This document shows, piece by piece, positions 1-7,443 of a stretch of DNA of 12,082 nt. The notes below the pieces were generated by a model. That model worked only from the letters and a program-made list of their open reading frames with translations, was not told where the DNA came from and did no database searches. A program made the translations under genes and the position numbers. Origin of the DNA: an uncultured Ruminiclostridium sp. Lineage in GTDB: Bacteria > Bacillota > Clostridia > Oscillospirales > Ruminococcaceae. Location: positions 1 to 12,082 of the forward strand of contig CAJUFF010000085.1 of the NCBI GenBank assembly GCA_910585505.1, read 5' to 3'. Every line of letters starts with the position of its first letter. The stretch's first letter is position 1.

Positions 1-87
1 AGTAAGTGCTACCGCTAAGTTGCACTGTTGCATTTACTTTGAGAATTTACTTTTTCATTTTATTTGTTAAAAAAATGATTAAAAGCA

Positions 88-116
88 GTGACTTTTTTGC
101 AAATATGTGATATAAT
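88..116 (+). promoter_or_regulatory. Sigma-A promoter with extended -10, upstream of the Nudix gene
   Basis: A perfect TATAAT (111-116) is preceded by TG one base upstream (extended -10, TGATATAAT). A weak -35 GTGACT (88-93) sits at 17-bp spacing. Transcription would begin near 123, about 30 bases before the GTG start. Bases 1-87 upstream are AT-rich and show no gene or other signal that I can support. Confidence 0.7.
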
Positions 117-153
117 AATCTTAAGTAGCGAAAAAAAGAAAGGTTGATTATAA

Positions 154-567
154 GTGAATTATGAAAAATCCTGCGGCGCTATCGTTTATCGCAAGCATCA
201 CGGAAATACGGAAATTCTTCTGGTACGACATCTTAAGTCGGGTCATTGGTCATTTCCGAAAGGTCACATGGAAGCGGGGGAAACCGAAGAGGACACTGCC
301 CGCCGTGAAATTAAGGAGGAAACGGGGCTTGACGTGCTTTTAGATACGGGATTCCGCGAGACCGTCAATTATTCCCCCAAAAAAAACACAAAAAAAACCG
401 TGGTATACTTTGTGGGAATGGTGGCTAGCCATGAGCTTATACCGCAGCAAGATGAGATTTCCGAACTTAGATGGCTGGAAATAGAACAGGCTGGTAACGT
501 CCTCACATATGATAACGATAAGCTGCTGGCAAACAAGGCAAAATCGTTTATCGCTCTGATGAAATAA
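154..567 (+). CDS. Nudix hydrolase, diadenosine tetraphosphatase-like
   Basis: A 137-residue single-domain Nudix protein. The complete Nudix box is visible at about residues 37-59 (G-x5-E-x7-REIKEETGL), providing the Mg2+-binding glutamates. The N-terminus (KSCGAIVYR), the FPKGH stretch just before the box and the YFVG strand after it resemble the small asymmetric Ap4A hydrolase group, which cleaves dinucleoside tetraphosphates to ATP and AMP; related members act on NTPs or on RNA 5' ends. The exact substrate is inferred from family resemblance. GTG is taken as the start because an in-frame TAA directly precedes it and a GAAAGG ribosome site (138-143) lies 10 bases upstream. It appears monocistronic, and no clear terminator follows it. 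Cytoplasmic; no signal peptide. Confidence 0.9.
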   Translation: MNYEKSCGAIVYRKHHGNTEILLVRHLKSGHWSFPKGHMEAGETEEDTARREIKEETGLDVLLDTGFRETVNYSPKKNTKKTVVYFVGMVASHELIPQQDEISELRWLEIEQAGNVLTYDNDKLLANKAKSFIALMK

Positions 568-613
568 CGGTGCAGCCTTCATGCTAATCTCATTTTATAT
601 TGGATATTGGCGT

Positions 614-676
614 AATACCCACAGTTTAAAATGGGATTGCGGCCAAAATACTAATCCCACAGTTTTAAAAGGGATT
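614..676. repeat. Two related short hairpins (CCCACAG... pair)
   Basis: Two similar units stand about 40 bases apart: AATACCCA (614-621) with TGGGATT (632-638), and AATCCC (653-658) with GGGATT (671-676). Their loops are nearly the same sequence (CAGTTTAAAA and ACAGTTTTAAAA). The second is preceded by ATACTAAT, the outer motif seen on other hairpins in this window. They lie between the Nudix and folC genes and have no U-tract, so they are poor terminators. The function is unknown. Confidence 0.5.
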
Positions 677-688
677 GTCACTAAGCCG

Positions 689-731
689 ATTTCAATTTAA
701 AAAGATATACGGTATCTTTTTAAATTGAAAT
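689..731. repeat. Perfect 19-bp inverted repeat, AT-rich
   Basis: Arms at 689-707 and 713-731 are exactly complementary, with a 5-base spacer TACGG. The stem is almost entirely A/T with no U-run after it, so it is not a typical intrinsic terminator. It belongs with the other long AT-rich palindromes of this window. The remaining bases up to folC (732-876) show only a small dyad, GGAAAT/ATTTCC near 789-807, and no promoter I can defend. Confidence 0.7.
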
Positions 732-876
732 TGCAACATAGGCGCCTTTCTTAAAATTTTCGCAGAAGTTTATTTCAGATTTGAAAATGGAAATTTATCG
801 TATTTCCGTTTCTTAGGAAACACAACTGCTTAGCGTTTCGACTATTTTTCCAAAAAAAGAAAAGACGGTGACTGAA

Positions 877-2130
877 ATGGAATATAATGAAGCAATTGAG
901 TATTTAAACGGCTTTACAAAATCGGGAGTACCCATAAAGAATCTATCCCGATTCAGAGGGCTTATGGACGCGCTAGACAATATTCAGGATAAATTAAAAT
1001 ATATACATGTGGCGGGCACCAACGGAAAAGGCAGCGTATGCGAATATACCGCACTCGCCTTGGAATACTCGGGATACAAAGCCGGAAAATTTACTTCTCC
1101 CTATATAAACAGAGTGGAGGAACGGATACAAATAAACGGGGCGCCAATTTCCGAAGGCGACCTCGCTTTTTATATAAGCAAGGTAAAAGAGGCGGCCGAT
1201 AAAACGGGCTGTACCGATTATTCCCAGTTTGAAATACTTAACGCGGCAGCTTTTTTGTATTTTTACGATAAAAAGTGCGGAATAACGGTTTTGGAAACGG
1301 GAATAGGCGGACTTTTGGACTGCTCCAATATAATTGATCCCGAGCTTTCAATAATTACCACGGTCGATCTTGATCACTGTGCCATTTTAGGCGATACGCC
1401 AGAAAAAATTGCGCGTCATAAGGCGGGGATAATCAAACCGAAACGTCCCGTGGTACTTTCGCCCTTTCAGTATGACGAAGTAATACGGATTGTACGAGAA
1501 AAAGCTGCGGAAACAGGTTCAAAACTTATAATTCCCGCTTCGGATGAGCTAAAGCTTATAAAAGCGGATTTGAACGGCACCGAGTTTTTGTATAAAAATA
1601 AGCGTTTCGCTGTCGGAATGTGCGGCGGACATCAGATGATAAACGCCTCCGCCGCAGTCGAGGCTATGCGCGAGCTGGAAATAGGCGAGGAGCATATAGA
1701 AGCGGCGCTGAAGAATGCCGCTGTACCGGCTCGAATGGAAAAAATGGGCGGATTTATCATAGACGGAGCGCATAATGTTTCGGGGGCAAAGGCGGCCGCC
1801 GAGCTTATCGGAGGTAGTAACGGCAAGAAAACGCTTATAGTGGGAATGCTTAAAAGCAAGGATTATAAAGGCGCTTTGGCGGTGCTTTTACCTGTGTTTG
1901 ACCGTGTTATAGCGGTGGATTTCTTTTCACCGGACGCGGTGAAGTCGGAAGAGATTTCCGCTTTGGCAAAGTCGGTGGGATGTGAAACGGTAACGGCGGA
2001 TAACGGGGATGACGCTTTGAGAAAGGCTTGCGAAACTGAGGCTGATCTGAGAATGATATGCGGGTCGCTTTATCTTTGCGGGATGATGAGGGGCAAACTG
2101 ACGAAGAATGAAGAGACAACCCAAGGTTGA
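877..2130 (+). CDS. folC: FolC-like dihydrofolate/folylpolyglutamate synthase
   Basis: A Mur-ligase-superfamily enzyme of 417 residues that adds glutamate to dihydropteroate and/or reduced folates with ATP; cytoplasmic, folate pathway. Visible features in order are the P-loop GTNGKGS (47-53), the TSPYINRVEERI segment (73-84), the E140 metal site, the TTVDLDH strand (161-167), K182 (usual carbamylated Lys) and DGAHN (296-300) in the C-terminal domain. Several normally conserved neighbours differ: L146 where GGRLD is usual, H181 where EKAGI is usual, and V301 where DGAHNP is usual. ATG 877 is chosen because GGTGA (867-871) lies 5 bases upstream, the same arrangement as at the response regulator gene in this window. 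A GTG at 868 in frame would add three residues. It stands alone, with no other folate gene nearby. Confidence 0.88.
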   Translation: MEYNEAIEYLNGFTKSGVPIKNLSRFRGLMDALDNIQDKLKYIHVAGTNGKGSVCEYTALALEYSGYKAGKFTSPYINRVEERIQINGAPISEGDLAFYISKVKEAADKTGCTDYSQFEILNAAAFLYFYDKKCGITVLETGIGGLLDCSNIIDPELSIITTVDLDHCAILGDTPEKIARHKAGIIKPKRPVVLSPFQYDEVIRIVREKAAETGSKLIIPASDELKLIKADLNGTEFLYKNKRFAVGMCGGHQMINASAAVEAMRELEIGEEHIEAALKNAAVPARMEKMGGFIIDGAHNVSGAKAAAELIGGSNGKKTLIVGMLKSKDYKGALAVLLPVFDRVIAVDFFSPDAVKSEEISALAKSVGCETVTADNGDDALRKACETEADLRMICGSLYLCGMMRGKLTKNEETTQG

Positions 2131-2154
2131 GTTGAAACACTTTTTTATAAACAT

Positions 2155-2191
2155 ACTTACAATTGCTTTTTATCTGAATGTAAGTTATAAT
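2155..2191 (+). promoter_or_regulatory. Promoter with flanking inverted repeat, upstream of the XRE regulator
   Basis: TTGCTT (2163-2168), a 17-bp spacer and a perfect TATAAT (2186-2191) form a sigma-A promoter. An inverted repeat, ACTTACA (2155-2161) and TGTAAGT (2179-2185), brackets the -35 box and abuts the -10 box, with centres 24 bp apart. A dyad so placed is a plausible operator for autorepression by the downstream HTH protein; that role is inference. It could also form a weak hairpin at the end of folC transcripts. Confidence 0.6.
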
Positions 2192-2264
2192 TTAAGTACG
2201 GAAAATTTGTGGGCATGCGGCAAATTTACGTAAATAATTATAACCGTATCTAAGGAGGAAATGT

Positions 2265-3014
2265 ATGTTTAATCAGGTTGATTTTGGCAAAAGAGTAAAA
2301 TCATTTAGATTAAGAAAAAACTATTCGCAAAAAGAGATCGCTCTCAGAATAGGTGTTTCGGAACAAGCGGTGTCAAAGTGGGAAAACGGCGAGTGCCTTC
2401 CCGACGTTTATAATTTAAAGCTTCTGGCACAGATTCTCCACATCTCTGTTGACAGCCTTCTGGACACCGAAATTCAGAATCCGGAAAAAATCGTTGAAAC
2501 AATTACGATCGGCGGAGCAAATTTTGAAATAGTGGAAAAACCGGAAACCTTACTTGCGGGCAAAATTATATACGCAAAAAATTTTGGCAATGAGGACAGC
2601 TTTAATTCAGCCATAGATTCGCTGACAGAAGACGATAAACATGCGGCTTTTGAAAAATTAAAGGAAACCGTACTTCCGATTTACGATATAAATTTAAGCG
2701 TAAATTTCTGGCTTAACTTTAAGCAGCGCGCATACGGATTCGTGAGAGGGGTAACGACCGAGGAACAGTCTGACGGCATAGACGTTTACAAAATGCCCGC
2801 TTCATTGTTTATAAGGGCGTATACGGATAAAGCAACGTCGCAGCTTATCAGCAAGGAACAATGCGAAATATGGGAGTTGTTCGCGTATATAAGGGATTAT
2901 TTCATGCCCTCCCACGGTTTTAAAATGGCTGAGAACGGAGCGCAGGAAATGGAAGTGTTCGATACATTCGACCATAAAACGGGCTATGCTTACATGCCTG
3001 TCGAAAGGATATAG
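2265..3014 (+). CDS. XRE-family regulator with GyrI-like effector-binding domain
   Basis: A 249-residue one-component transcription factor. Residues 9-63 form a Cro/CI helix-turn-helix (SQKEIALRIGVSEQAVSKWE at 21-40, then a helix ending ISVDSLLD). After a short linker, residues about 78-249 resemble the GyrI-like/AraC effector-binding fold: FEIVEKPETLLAGK strand, conserved WELF helix region, EVFD-x4-K, and a closing GYAYMPVERI strand. This fold commonly binds small hydrophobic or cationic ligands, so the protein probably links a ligand to DNA binding; ligand and targets are unknown. The start is well supported by AAGGAGG (2252-2258) six bases before ATG. It is monocistronic, with its own promoter and a strong terminator. 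The MerR protein at 10626-11576 carries the same class of sensor domain on a different HTH. Confidence 0.87.
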   Translation: MFNQVDFGKRVKSFRLRKNYSQKEIALRIGVSEQAVSKWENGECLPDVYNLKLLAQILHISVDSLLDTEIQNPEKIVETITIGGANFEIVEKPETLLAGKIIYAKNFGNEDSFNSAIDSLTEDDKHAAFEKLKETVLPIYDINLSVNFWLNFKQRAYGFVRGVTTEEQSDGIDVYKMPASLFIRAYTDKATSQLISKEQCEIWELFAYIRDYFMPSHGFKMAENGAQEMEVFDTFDHKTGYAYMPVERI

Positions 3015-3037
3015 CGTAGGATAATCGGTAACAAATA

Positions 3038-3080
3038 ATAAAGCTGTGATCTCGTTTGCCAACGAGATCACAGCTTTTTA
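3038..3080 (+). terminator. Intrinsic terminator between convergent genes
   Basis: A perfect 17-bp stem (3040-3056 with 3061-3077) has a TGCC loop and is followed by a T-run on the plus strand. It ends the XRE gene transcript. Read on the minus strand the stem is followed by TTATTATTTG, so it may also stop pyruvate kinase transcripts. Confidence 0.9.
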
Positions 3081-3082
3081 TT

Positions 3083-3141
3083 CAAGCACATCTTTGATCA
3101 AGGTATAGGCAATAATACAGATGATCAAAGATTAGTGCTTG
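3083..3141. repeat. Long imperfect hairpin between pyruvate kinase and its terminator
   Basis: CAAGCAC-ATCTTTGATCA (3083-3100) pairs with 3122-3141 over 18 bp, leaving TA bulged on the right arm, around a 21-base spacer. The right arm contains AAAGATTAGTGC, matching the ATTAGTRY outer motif of other hairpins. It begins 24 bases past the pyk stop and stands before the intrinsic terminator, so it looks like an inserted or added element. Its inner stem is related to that at 6389-6434 with a paired change (GATCA/TGATC becomes GGTCA/TGACC). Confidence 0.65.
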
Positions 3142-3164
3142 TGGCACTATGCATTACCGAAAAA

Positions 3165-4919
3165 TCAATCCCCGGAGGAAACGATCCCCCTCGCCGCGTC
3201 AATTGTAACGGTAGTTCCGCTTTTTAGTATTGCGGTAGCATTTTCCGCTCCTACGATAACGGGAATATCCAGCGAAAGACCCACAACCGCCGCGTGGCTG
3301 TCCGCCCCGCCCTTTTCCGTAATTATTCCGCTTGCGGCGCGAAGTATTCTCATAATGCTGTTGTCGGTTTCGGGTATAACCAGTATTTCACCGTTGGCAA
3401 AATTCCTTACGGCCTCTTCGCCCGTCCTCGCTACGCAAAGAGGAGCGGTTGCCGTCTTGTCGGTAACGCCCTGACCCATTACCAGAACGTCGCCAACCAC
3501 GTGCACCTTCATCAGGTTGGTCGTTCCGCTTATTCCCAAAGGAACGCCCGCCGTAATTACCACAAGATCGCCGTTTTCAAGATATCCTTCCTTAACCGCG
3601 CATTCCACCGCATGGTTGAAAAGATCGTCCGTTGTTTCCATTATTCTGCTCATCAATGGCACCACGCCCCAGCTAAGACTGAGCTGACGCCATGTGCGCT
3701 CGCTTGGAGTACAGCTTAAAATAGGGCGGTTGGGGCGGTATTTTGAAAGCAGCTTGGCCGTTCCGCCCGTTGTGGTAACGGTAAGGATAGCCTTTGCGTT
3801 AAGATCGAGAGCGGTGGTAACCGTAGCGTGGCTTATGGCATTGGTTACATTTTCCGCACTGTCCACTTCTCTTGCTCTGAATCGCTTAGAATAATTTATG
3901 TGTTTTTCGGTATTTTCCGCTATAAGAGCCATTGTCTTTACCGCTTCCACCGGGTACATTCCCGCGGCGGTTTCTCCGGAAAGCATTATTGCGCTGGTTC
4001 CATCGTAAATGGCGTTTGCCACATCGGTAGTCTCTGCTCTGGTGGGTCTTGGATTTTTTATCATGCTTTCAAGCATCTGTGTGGCCGTAATAACCTGCTT
4101 GCCGGCGTTGTAGCCCTTTTCGATAAGCATCTTCTGAAGCTGCGGTATGTGTTCAAAGGGGATTTCCACGCCCATGTCGCCTCTCGCCACCATTATTCCG
4201 TCGGATACTCTTAAAATATCGTCTATATTATCAACGCCCTCTTGGTTTTCAATTTTTGCGATAATTTTAATATCCTTGCCGCCGTTTTCCTCAAGTATTT
4301 TTCTGACCTCAAGTATATCCGCGTCGCAGCTTACAAAGCTGGCGGCGATAAAATCAAAGCCGGTTTGGGCGGCAAAAATAATGTCGCTCTTGTCTCTCTC
4401 GCTGACATAAGGCATTGACAGTTTGGCTCCGGGGAAGTTGCAGGATTTGTTGTTGCTTATGATTCCTCCGTGTATTACGAGACATTTTATATCGTCTCCT
4501 TCGGGCGTCGAGTCAATTTCCGTAACCTTCATTTCGATAAGACCGTCGTCCGCTAAAATACGCGTACCTATGTCTATGTCTTTAGCCAAATTCTTATAGG
4601 TAATCGACACTTGACTTGAATCGCCTTCAACTTCTCTTGTAGTAAGTATAAATATCTCACCGTCCTTAAGCTCGGCTTTTCCGTCCTTAAAAAGCTTTAC
4701 GCGCACCTCCGGTCCCTTTGTGTCAAGAAGGGACGCGACAGGAAGCCCCAGCTCCTCGCGTATGCGCTTAATTCTTTGAAAAGTTTTAAGATGGCCTTCG
4801 TGGTCGCCGTGGGAAAAATTCTGACGCGCCACGTTCATTCCCGCCTTCATAAGCTCACGCAAAACATCGTCGTCAGCGGTGGAGGGACCCATGGTACATA
4901 CTATTTTTGTTTTTCTCAT
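3165..4919 (-). CDS. pyk: Pyruvate kinase with C-terminal PEP-utiliser domain
   Basis: Glycolytic enzyme transferring phosphate from phosphoenolpyruvate to ADP, giving pyruvate and ATP; cytoplasmic, normally a tetramer. The 584 residues fit the long form found in Bacillus and Clostridia. Visible are the N-terminal KTKIVCTMGPS, substrate-binding R32 and NFSHGD (34-39), DTKGPE (66-71), the signature IIAKIENQEGV with K222 and E224, and ARGDMGVE with D248. The extra domain at the C-terminus contains GGADSHAAVVG (537-547), with the conserved His of phosphohistidine domains at 542. No catalytic residue appears to be missing. The start is MRKTKIVCT, with AAAGGAAA about 10 bases upstream and a consensus promoter further up. 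It is monocistronic here; pfkA, a frequent neighbour, is absent. Confidence 0.97.
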   Translation of the reverse strand: MRKTKIVCTMGPSTADDDVLRELMKAGMNVARQNFSHGDHEGHLKTFQRIKRIREELGLPVASLLDTKGPEVRVKLFKDGKAELKDGEIFILTTREVEGDSSQVSITYKNLAKDIDIGTRILADDGLIEMKVTEIDSTPEGDDIKCLVIHGGIISNNKSCNFPGAKLSMPYVSERDKSDIIFAAQTGFDFIAASFVSCDADILEVRKILEENGGKDIKIIAKIENQEGVDNIDDILRVSDGIMVARGDMGVEIPFEHIPQLQKMLIEKGYNAGKQVITATQMLESMIKNPRPTRAETTDVANAIYDGTSAIMLSGETAAGMYPVEAVKTMALIAENTEKHINYSKRFRAREVDSAENVTNAISHATVTTALDLNAKAILTVTTTGGTAKLLSKYRPNRPILSCTPSERTWRQLSLSWGVVPLMSRIMETTDDLFNHAVECAVKEGYLENGDLVVITAGVPLGISGTTNLMKVHVVGDVLVMGQGVTDKTATAPLCVARTGEEAVRNFANGEILVIPETDNSIMRILRAASGIITEKGGADSHAAVVGLSLDIPVIVGAENATAILKSGTTVTIDAARGIVSSGD

Positions 4920-4978
4920 TTTATATTTTTCCTTTCTTTGTAATACCGGTAATACATGGATATTAGTCTCTGTCTATG

Positions 4979-5007
4979 ATTATATTGTTTTTCTTTCCGA
5001 TTGTCAA
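4979..5007 (-). promoter_or_regulatory. Full-consensus promoter of pyruvate kinase
   Basis: On the minus strand TTGACA (5007-5002) and TATAAT (4984-4979) are separated by exactly 17 bp, matching the sigma-A consensus at all 12 positions. Transcription would start near 4972, giving a leader of about 50 bases that contains a small TACCGGTA palindrome. Such a promoter fits strong, constitutive expression. Confidence 0.85.
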
Positions 5008-5061
5008 TAAACTCGTTTTAAAAAATTACAAAAATGTCACAAAAAAACAATATATTTTCCC

Positions 5062-5090
5062 TTGACAAAATACTTTCATTTGGCTATACT
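5062..5090 (+). promoter_or_regulatory. Promoter directed towards the glycosyltransferase
   Basis: TTGACA (5062-5067), a 17-bp spacer and TATACT (5085-5090) match 11 of 12 consensus positions. It diverges from the pyk promoter, with about 54 bp between the -35 boxes. The next plus-strand gene starts at 5349, so the transcript would carry a leader of about 250 bases. Confidence 0.75.
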
Positions 5091-5348
5091 TAATTGTGTA
5101 AGCGATCTTACGGCAGGATAAAATATTGTTAAATATATATAAATTTGAACAACATCAAAAGGCGGATAATGTTAAAAAAGATGAATTTCATCTGAAAAGT
5201 AACTTTTTGGGCATTTTTTTCGTTTATAATATAAGAACCTTAAATCGTCAAATATTGCAGGCAATTTTTTATAATGCTTTCCGCAATATAAGCATACTGA
5301 TCCTGCGAAAGAATCTTCAGATAAAAAAGGAAAGGAAATAACATAAAA
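5091..5348 (+). other. Long AT-rich 5' leader of the glycosyltransferase
   Basis: No convincing gene is present. GTAAG-CGAT-CTTAC (5098-5111) would form a hairpin almost at the predicted transcript 5' end. AGATGAA/TTCATCT (5179-5193) and AAAAG/CTTTT (5195-5207) are further small dyads, followed by a T-rich run (5203-5220) that could act as a weak attenuator. A 71-codon TTG-started frame (5126-5341) lacks a ribosome site and has low-complexity AT-driven composition. I recognise no known riboswitch. Confidence 0.35.
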
Positions 5349-6314
5349 ATGGACTGTATCCCTTCGGTCAGCGTTATTGTTCCAATATATAAAGTGGAAA
5401 AATACATTGAGCGCTGTCTCGATTCCATAAAAGCGCAGACTTTTCAAAACTACGAAGTAATAATGATAAACGACGGCACTCCCGACAATTCGGCGAAAAT
5501 AGCCGAAAAATATACCACTGATCCCCGCTTTAAGCTTTTTCATCAGCAAAACGGCGGAGTCGGAAGCGTAAGAAACAAGGCTATCGGTTTGGCGCAAGGG
5601 GAATATCTGGCCTTTGTGGACAGCGACGACAGCATATTGCCGGATCATCTGGAAAACCTGTACAAAGCCGCGGACGAAAACAATGCGGACATAGTCTGCT
5701 GCGGCTACTGCTGCTGCGACGAGGAAGGAAAGCATTTCAGAACAAGCAAAATAATGAAGCATAAAGGCGTGTATTCCGCCGAAGCGCTGTACGGAGACAT
5801 AATAAGAGATATTTCGATAAGGCGATATCTTTGGAACAAGCTGATCAGAAAGAGTCTTTTTACCGAAAACGACCTTTATTTTCCCAATATGCTGTTTGAA
5901 GACACCTGCATGCTGCCAAAGCTTTTCTACCATGCAAAAAAGGTGGCGGTCATAAAGAACAAGACCTATGTCTATACCCACAGAAAAAGCGGTATCACAG
6001 GATTTAACGATAAGCGCTGCATAGGCAATTATCTTAAGGCTAACGAAGAGGTGGAGCGTTACTTTACGGAAACGCCGGAGGGTGAAATATACGGAACGCA
6101 TATGCTTTACCAGCGCATAAAAACCGCTTCGGTAACCTACTGCTGGCTTGTGATACAGATATTTAAGCTTAGGGACGCCGAAAGCTTTAAAGAAAATTTT
6201 TTCAAGATAAACAAATATCTAATTGCTCCACCGCCGCGCTACCAGCGCACCGCTCACGTCTGTGAGTACGAAAAAAAGAATAAGGCACAGGGAATTGCTT
6301 TTAAAACCAAATAA
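5349..6314 (+). CDS. Family 2 glycosyltransferase (GT-A fold)
   Basis: A 321-residue enzyme that would transfer a sugar from a nucleotide-sugar donor to a glycan, lipid carrier or cell-surface acceptor. The GT2 pattern is clear: SVIVPIYKVEKYI (8-20), the INDGTPDNS nucleotide-binding loop (40-48), QNGGVGSVRNKA (67-78), and the metal-binding DSDD (91-94). The C-terminal half includes MLFEDTCMLPKLFYHA, typical of capsule or exopolysaccharide GT2 enzymes. No transmembrane helix is obvious, so it probably works at the inner membrane face. A Cys-rich stretch, CCGYCCCD (117-124), follows the catalytic domain core. AAGGAAAGGAAA (5327-5338) serves as the ribosome site, at rather long spacing from ATG. 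No other polysaccharide gene is beside it, so donor and acceptor cannot be guessed. Confidence 0.88.
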   Translation: MDCIPSVSVIVPIYKVEKYIERCLDSIKAQTFQNYEVIMINDGTPDNSAKIAEKYTTDPRFKLFHQQNGGVGSVRNKAIGLAQGEYLAFVDSDDSILPDHLENLYKAADENNADIVCCGYCCCDEEGKHFRTSKIMKHKGVYSAEALYGDIIRDISIRRYLWNKLIRKSLFTENDLYFPNMLFEDTCMLPKLFYHAKKVAVIKNKTYVYTHRKSGITGFNDKRCIGNYLKANEEVERYFTETPEGEIYGTHMLYQRIKTASVTYCWLVIQIFKLRDAESFKENFFKINKYLIAPPPRYQRTAHVCEYEKKNKAQGIAFKTK

Positions 6315-6388
6315 TAGATGCTATCTGAAATTGAGAACAAGTTCTGAGATAATATCAAATATAATTGTTGCTCCCCGTCTCTTTTACC

Positions 6389-6434
6389 AATCTTTGGTCA
6401 TCCATATTATTTGTCTATTCTTTGACCAAAGATT
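6389..6434. repeat. Hairpin with ATTAGTAT outer motif, abutting a MITE-like element
   Basis: AATCTTTGGTCA (6389-6400) pairs perfectly over 12 bp with 6423-6434 around a 22-base spacer. The right arm runs into ATTAGTAT, and the MITE-like element begins at 6439 inside that tail. No U-tract follows, so it is a doubtful terminator for the glycosyltransferase. Its stem is related to that at 3083-3141. Confidence 0.65.
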
Positions 6435-6438
6435 AGTA

Positions 6439-6606
6439 TTAAGGCAACGCCGCACAAAGACCGCGCTGCGCACCTTGCCTCGCATACGCTTGTCATTTTT
6501 GCCCAAAACTCCTTGAAATACGTCGGTATTCCTGCATCGTTTTGGACAATCTGACGAAAAGCTGAATGCGCGTCTGCACGACAATCTTTGTGCGGTATTG
6601 CCTTAA
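6439..6606 (+). mobile_element. MITE-like element, copy 1
   Basis: A 168-bp element with 22-bp terminal inverted repeats (6439-6460 against 6585-6606), 20 of 22 positions matching, beginning TTAAGGCAA. It is GC-richer than its surroundings. It shares most of its length with copy 2 (8295-8473), including an internal dyad AATACGtCGGTATT. It has no transposase, so it would need one supplied in trans. All copies start TTAA or T-TA, compatible with a TA or TTAA target, but a target duplication cannot be proven from the flanks. Open frames inside are by-products of the repeat. Confidence 0.8.
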
Positions 6607-6618
6607 AGCTGCGCTTGA

Positions 6619-6667
6619 AAAAATCCGTTGATTTTCCCTCAAAAGAGCGGAGAATCAATGGATTTTT
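6619..6667. terminator. 19-22 bp hairpin with T-run just upstream of the response regulator
   Basis: 6619-6637 pairs with 6649-6667 over 19 bp (two G-U pairs), and CTC/GAG can extend it inward. The right arm ends in TTTTT on the plus strand, as in an intrinsic terminator or attenuator, only 18 bases before the ribosome site GGTGA of the response regulator. The outer stem ATCCGT/ATGGAT is shared with the hairpin that follows the same gene (7444-7514). Confidence 0.6.
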
Positions 6668-6694
6668 AAAAAAACAAAGAAAAACGGTGAAAAA

Positions 6695-7351
6695 ATGGAA
6701 CATATTCTGATTGTAGACGACGACCTGTATATAGGAAATATGGTGGAAGAGGTGCTGACAAAGGAGGGATATCGTGTAAGCCGCGCTTATTCGGGAACGG
6801 AAGCTGTGCTCTCTCTGTCCGAAACAGCTCCAGACCTTGTGCTGCTGGATCTTATGCTCCCCGGACTATCTGGAGAAGAGATACTGCCGAAAATAAGGGA
6901 CGTCCCCATCATAGTGATAAGCGCAAAGGCGGACACGAAAAACAAGGTGGATATGCTGCTGAACGGCGCTGCGGATTATATTACAAAGCCATTTGATATA
7001 AAAGAACTAACGGCAAGGATAAAGGTACAGCTTCGTAAGCCCTCGGAAAAATCAGCTGACGGGCTTAAATATGACGACATAACGCTTTATACCGATTCTC
7101 ATACGGTAAAAGTGAACGACAGCGAGGTAAAGCTTACTCGAACCGAATACGCGGTTTTGAAGCTTCTTATGCTTAATCCGAACAAGGTAATGGCAAAATC
7201 AGTGCTTTTGGATAAAATAAGCCGGGATACTCCCGACTGTACGGAAACTTCCCTTAAAATACATATAAGCAATTTAAGAAAAAAGCTGAAGGAAATAAGC
7301 GATAAAGATTATATTGAATCGGTTTGGGGAATAGGTTTTAAGATGAAATAA
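6695..7351 (+). CDS. OmpR/PhoB-family response regulator (orphan)
   Basis: A 218-residue two-component response regulator. The receiver domain (1-about 112) has the acidic pocket D8-D9-D10, phospho-acceptor D52 in LLDLMLPG, S76 and K98 (ITKPF), so it is probably phosphorylatable. The C-terminal winged helix (about 122-218) shows the LTRTEYAVLKLLMLNP and TSLKIHISNLRKKL segments of OmpR-type DNA-binding domains and ends in WGIGFKMK. GGTGA (6686-6690) is the ribosome site. Systems of this type usually have the sensor kinase gene immediately downstream; here there is only hairpin-rich non-coding DNA, so the kinase has been lost or lies elsewhere. No own promoter is evident between the upstream MITE-like element and the gene. 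Confidence 0.93.
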   Translation: MEHILIVDDDLYIGNMVEEVLTKEGYRVSRAYSGTEAVLSLSETAPDLVLLDLMLPGLSGEEILPKIRDVPIIVISAKADTKNKVDMLLNGAADYITKPFDIKELTARIKVQLRKPSEKSADGLKYDDITLYTDSHTVKVNDSEVKLTRTEYAVLKLLMLNPNKVMAKSVLLDKISRDTPDCTETSLKIHISNLRKKLKEISDKDYIESVWGIGFKMK

Positions 7352-7443
7352 TCTTGTGTTTATATCATTTCTTAAGTCTTAATTTCAAACTGTGTAAATG
7401 ACCGAATATGACAGTAATCCCCAACAACCGCCTTTGTCATTAT

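Noticed and set aside
732..876. THF riboswitch or T-box leader before folC
   Set aside because: None of the conserved THF aptamer or T-box sequences (such as GGGTGGNACCGCG) is present; only small AT-rich dyads are seen.
5126..5341. 71-codon TTG-started frame upstream of the glycosyltransferase
   Set aside because: Weak start, no ribosome binding site, composition driven by AT-rich DNA; better explained as leader.
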